This document shows, one piece after another, positions 61,136 through 64,000 of a stretch of DNA of 64,000 bases (its first letter is position 1; each line of letters opens with the position of its first letter). The stretch spans positions 124,001 to 188,000 of the forward strand of contig CAWCSF010000001.1 of NCBI GenBank assembly GCA_963798195.1. Direction: 5' to 3'. The position numbers were made by a program, and so were the translations under genes. Below the pieces are notes generated by a model, which did no database searches, was not told the origin of the DNA, and saw only the letters and a list, made by a program, of their open reading frames with translations. This stretch comes from CAVSRC01 sp963798195. Lineage in GTDB: Bacteria > Pseudomonadota > Alphaproteobacteria > Rhizobiales > Kaistiaceae.

Positions 61136-61867
61136 CTAAGTATGCTTTTCGATCAGGTCCGGCTTCAGCACGAAACGCAGGACCATCCCGACGACCTGGT
61201 CCTTCAGCATTTCCTGACCGCTCGGCCGCGTCAGCGCCGCGCCGAAGATTCCGGAAAAGGTCGCCCGGTTGGAAACGTTGAAGAAACTGAGCGCGCTGAT
61301 TTGCCAGTGCAGCTCGATCGGCTTGATGCCCGGACGGAACACGCCGTCTGCGAGCCCCGCCTTGTAGATTGTCTCGAGCCGGTCGATGGCGGTCTTGTTG
61401 ACCTTCTTGATGGCCGGCGATTGCGCCAGATAGCGCGCGTCGTGGATGTTCTCGATCATGACCAGCCGGATGAAATCCGGGTTGCGGCTGTGGTGGTCGA
61501 AAGTGAACTCGACCAGCCGCCTCAGCGCATCCATCGGCTTCAGGTCGCCGAGCTCGAGGGCTTCTTCGCCCGCGCGAACCTCGCGGTAAGCCTCCTCGAG
61601 CACCTCGCGGTAAAGCCCGTCCTTGTCGGTGAAGTAGTAGTAGATCATGCGCTTCGAGGTGCGCGTCTTGGCGGCGATCTCGTCGATGCGGGCGCCGCTC
61701 AGTCCGCTTGCCGCAAACTCGGCGCGCGCCACCGCCAGGATGTTGGCGCGCACGCCGGCAGGATCCTGCTTCCAGCCCTGCCGGCTGGTTCCGACTTTCC
61801 GCATCTCTGTCGTGGCCCCGAGCATTTCGTATCGCCTCCGGCTGCCAGTTCGCGCGCTGATCGTCAA
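61136..61867 (-). CDS. TetR-family transcriptional regulator
   Basis: 243 residues; ATG codons at residues 15 and 22 are alternative starts. The N-terminal helix-turn-helix reads ILAVARAEFAASGLSGARIDEIAAKTRTSKRMIYYYFTDKDGLYREVL, followed by an all-helical ligand domain. It controls, by position, the hydrolase gene downstream and the divergent shikimate-dehydrogenase-like/TRAP operon, in whose shared promoter two similar 21-base elements occur. The inducer could be an aromatic or cyclohexane acid carried by the TRAP system. Confidence 0.92.
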   Translation of the reverse strand: MTISARTGSRRRYEMLGATTEMRKVGTSRQGWKQDPAGVRANILAVARAEFAASGLSGARIDEIAAKTRTSKRMIYYYFTDKDGLYREVLEEAYREVRAGEEALELGDLKPMDALRRLVEFTFDHHSRNPDFIRLVMIENIHDARYLAQSPAIKKVNKTAIDRLETIYKAGLADGVFRPGIKPIELHWQISALSFFNVSNRATFSGIFGAALTRPSGQEMLKDQVVGMVLRFVLKPDLIEKHT

Positions 61868-61878
61868 TCGCGCAGTCC

Positions 61879-61930
61879 GAATTAACTGTCCAGTACAAAA
61901 TGATTGACGGAATTAACCGAGCAGTACAAA
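61879..61930. promoter_or_regulatory. Two direct operator-like repeats in the TetR divergent promoter
   Basis: Two 21-base elements, each opening GAATTAAC, followed by a variable centre and ending CAGTACAAA, start at 61879 and 61910. They are 31 bases apart, almost three helical turns. Each contains an ACTG-like/CAGT dyad (perfect in the first copy, ACTG-TC-CAGT). They lie between the TetR start and the rightward operon, so they are the likely TetR binding sites. Confidence 0.6.
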
Positions 61931-62009
61931 GTGTGCCCGCTTGGGACGGTGGGAGGAACGCTGCCCGAAGCGAGAAAGCGCGGAGAACGCGCCGGCTCAG
62001 GGAGGGGCT

Positions 62010-62933
62010 GTGGAATCCAAGGCCCGGAACACGGCGGGGAAAGCCGGTGGCGGCGCTGCAACGCAGCAGCCGCTACCGCGCTCCGTGCTGGTTGGCCTTG
62101 TCGGCAAGGGCATCCAGCTTTCGCGGTCGCCGGCCATGCATGAGGCGGAAGGCCGCCGCCTCGGCATCGACTACGTCTATCGCCTGCTCGACACGGAGCA
62201 GATGGGGCCGAACCCGCCGCCGCTGGCCGAAATCGTCAATACGGCGGCGCAGCAGGGATATTCGGGCCTCAACGTCACCCATCCCTACAAGCAGGAAATT
62301 CTCCAGCACCTCGATCGTCTCTCCGACAATGCCGAGGCAATTGGCTCGGTGAATACGGTCGTGCTGCGGAACGGCGAGAAGGTCGGCCACAACACCGACC
62401 TGTGGGGGTTCCGCGAAGCGTTCGAGCAGGAACTCGGCGACGTCAAGCGCGACACGGTCCTGCTGCTTGGCGCGGGCGGCGCCGGTGCGGCCGTCGCGCA
62501 CGCGCTGCTCGAATGCGGCGTTGGCCAGCTCTCGATCAGCGATCCGGATTCGGCGCGGGTCCGCGCGCTGCTGGTTCGGCTGGCGGCCCGCTTCGGCGGT
62601 GACCGCGCGGTTCTTGCGGAAGACCCTGTCAAAGCGGCGACCGAGGCCGACGGCATCGTCAACGCAACGCCGATCGGCATGGCCGGCAAGCCCGGCACAC
62701 CGATCGCGACGGATTTTCTGAAGCCGTCAACCTGGGTGGCGGACGTCGTCTATTTCCCGATCGAGACGGAATTCCTGCGCGCCGCGCGGCAGAAAGGCTG
62801 CCGGACGATGAGCGGCGAGGGAATGGCCGTCTACCAGGCCGTGCGGGCATTCGAACACTTCGCGGGCGTCGCGCCCGACACGCAGACCATGCGGGCCGCC
62901 TTCGCGGCCCGGGATACGTCGCCGGCCGCTTGA
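62010..62933 (+). CDS. Shikimate dehydrogenase family protein (catabolic, AroE/YdiB-like)
   Basis: 307 residues from a GTG at 62010 with GGAGGGG just upstream; an ATG at 61941 would add 23 polar residues. Substrate site SRSPAMHE, catalytic Lys94 in LNVTHPYKQ and Asp130 in GHNTDLWG, and the nucleotide motif LGAGGAGAAVAHAL are present. The protein is followed by a TRAP transporter and controlled by TetR, not placed with aro genes. It therefore more likely oxidises imported quinate or shikimate than makes aromatic amino acids. Confidence 0.9.
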   Translation: MESKARNTAGKAGGGAATQQPLPRSVLVGLVGKGIQLSRSPAMHEAEGRRLGIDYVYRLLDTEQMGPNPPPLAEIVNTAAQQGYSGLNVTHPYKQEILQHLDRLSDNAEAIGSVNTVVLRNGEKVGHNTDLWGFREAFEQELGDVKRDTVLLLGAGGAGAAVAHALLECGVGQLSISDPDSARVRALLVRLAARFGGDRAVLAEDPVKAATEADGIVNATPIGMAGKPGTPIATDFLKPSTWVADVVYFPIETEFLRAARQKGCRTMSGEGMAVYQAVRAFEHFAGVAPDTQTMRAAFAARDTSPAA

Positions 62934-63014
62934 GCCGGCGCTTTTGGGCGTCAGCTTGGCTGGCGTCTTTCAACGGCGCCGCAGGCGTCGAAGGGAAGAA
63001 AAGGGAGGAAGTCC

Positions 63015-64000
63015 ATGCGTTCAGTCCTAAGCCGCATCGTGCTTGCCGTCGCGACGGCAACCATCGGTCTCTCGGCCCATGCCGCGATGGCCCAGCAGAA
63101 AGTCGAAATCACCTACTCGGATACCGTGCCCGAGAACGACATCCGGACCGCAACGCTGCGCAAGGCGTTCGGCGAATGCCTCGGCGACCAGTTCGACTTC
63201 AAGGACTATCACGGGGCCACGCTGTTCAAGCAGGGCACCGAGCTCACCGCCATGCAGCGCGGCAACCTCGATATGGCGAACCTCGCCATCTACGATCTCT
63301 ACAATCAGGTTCCGGAGAGCAGCATTCTCGGGACGGCGTACCTCTTCCGCAGCTACGACCACATGCGCAAGGTCTACGATTCGGGCGTCCTGAACGATCT
63401 CATGAAGGACATTGAGGACAAGGCGCAGATCAAGGTTCTGTCGAACCCCTACATCGGCACGCGCCACGTCAACATCAAAGGCGACAAGCAGATCATGACG
63501 CCGGCGGATCTCGCCGGCGTGAAGCTGCGCATGCCCGGCGGCGAGGGCTGGCAGTTCGTCGGCGAGGCGCTTGGCGCCAACCCGACCCCGATGGCCTTCA
63601 CCGAGGTCTACACCGCTCTCCAGACCGGCGCGATCGACGGCCAGGACAATCCGCTGCCGGCCGACAAGGACATGAAGTTCTACGAGGTGACCAACCAGAT
63701 CATCCTGACCGGGCACCTGATCGCCAACAACCTGCACTCGATCTCGCTCAGCAAGTGGAACAGCCTGACGCCGGACCAGCAGGCCAAGGTCCAGGAGTGC
63801 TCGGTCAACTTCCAGAAGGCGCTCGACGAGGTCACCCTCAAGCGTGAGGCCGAACTGGTCGACTTCTTCAAGGGCGAGGGCCTGAAAGTCTACGAGCCGA
63901 ACAAGGAAGCGTTCCGCACCCACGTGCTGGACGCCTATGCGAAGTCCAAGTTCTCGGCCGACTGGCCGAAGGGGCTTCTCGACAAGATCAACGCGCTCTA
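63015..64000 (+). CDS. TRAP transporter solute-binding protein (DctP family), C-terminus beyond the window
   Basis: At least 328 residues; no stop before the right edge. A strong ribosome binding site GGGAGGAAG precedes the ATG. Signal peptide to about residue 26 (ends AMA). The DctP fold is clear: LFKQGTELTAMQRGNLDMANLA, IKVLSNPYIGTRHVNIKGDK, the ligand-contact segment GVKLRMPGGEGWQF and TEVYTALQTGAIDGQDNPLP. It binds a carboxylate in the periplasm and hands it to DctQM, expected just to the right. Linked to the shikimate-dehydrogenase-like gene, a cyclic acid is the likely ligand. Confidence 0.94.
   Translation, partial: MRSVLSRIVLAVATATIGLSAHAAMAQQKVEITYSDTVPENDIRTATLRKAFGECLGDQFDFKDYHGATLFKQGTELTAMQRGNLDMANLAIYDLYNQVPESSILGTAYLFRSYDHMRKVYDSGVLNDLMKDIEDKAQIKVLSNPYIGTRHVNIKGDKQIMTPADLAGVKLRMPGGEGWQFVGEALGANPTPMAFTEVYTALQTGAIDGQDNPLPADKDMKFYEVTNQIILTGHLIANNLHSISLSKWNSLTPDQQAKVQECSVNFQKALDEVTLKREAELVDFFKGEGLKVYEPNKEAFRTHVLDAYAKSKFSADWPKGLLDKINAL

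Overview
The window is chromosomal DNA from a high-GC alphaproteobacterium of the order Hyphomicrobiales (Rhizobiales). Three markers support this. The HPr - EIIA - short HprK - ChvG - ChvI block is typical of the order. So is the complete acpXL-fabZXL-fabF2XL-fabF1XL-adh2XL-lpxXL operon, which makes the very-long-chain fatty acid of lipid A. A RegB/RegA (ActS/ActR) redox two-component pair is also present. I cannot name the genus. There is no prophage, insertion sequence, CRISPR array or rRNA operon; one tRNA-Arg(CCG) gene is present. The coding style is even throughout, so this reads as core chromosome with small accessory clusters.

Layout. 1-4.7 kb: the start of a DivL-like PAS sensor protein (runs off the left edge), a small membrane protein overlapping a secreted caspase-like protein, an L,D-transpeptidase and a 32-residue lipoprotein. 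4.7-10 kb: ahcY with a palindromic operator, then the regulatory PTS (HPr, EIIA, HprK) and ChvG/ChvI. 10-15 kb: a HugZ/DUF2470 protein, an ABC-2 exporter, RegB-RegA and MmcB. 15-20.4 kb: the lipid A VLCFA operon. 20.7-25.5 kb: a DUF1624 acyltransferase-like membrane protein and a small sugar-acid catabolic cluster. 25.5-28.8 kb: trxC and the EF-P beta-lysylation set (efp, epmA, epmB). 28.8-35.1 kb: a divergent redox locus. On one side are a cytochrome b561-dihaem fusion, an SHP-like cytochrome and a free dihaem cytochrome. On the other are PepSY, a response regulator and sensor kinase, a small acidic protein, thioredoxin and CcdA. 35.1-39.7 kb: arsC-aqpS, a ferritin-like/4Fe-4S/double-CDGSH protein and a small-molecule kinase. 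39.7-45.3 kb: a cryptic mini-gene, DUF930, recF, dedA and gyrB. 45.3-60 kb: miscellaneous metabolic and resistance genes, ABC and MFS exporters, a RimK-type ligase with a GNAT, a Kef-type antiporter and the tRNA. 60-64 kb: hydrolase, TetR, shikimate-dehydrogenase-like enzyme and the start of a TRAP transporter.

Five conserved genes (epmA, epmB, the PhoP-like regulator, the ferritin/CDGSH gene, gyrB) each carry one single-base indel. Because gyrB is essential, sequencing or assembly error is the simplest explanation; these five should be read as intact genes until checked.

The best candidate for an under-described system is the 28.8-35.1 kb redox locus. Its two arms share a 170-bp regulatory gap holding a direct repeat of CTGTCAG with 11-bp period, the layout expected for an OmpR/PhoP-type regulator. 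The same heptamer recurs before the downstream effector genes. Other items of note are a 24-codon mini-gene with a textbook-perfect ribosome binding site and its own terminator, a ketosynthase homologue that has lost its catalytic triad, and a hairpin that could mask the ribosome binding site of the ferritin/CDGSH gene.
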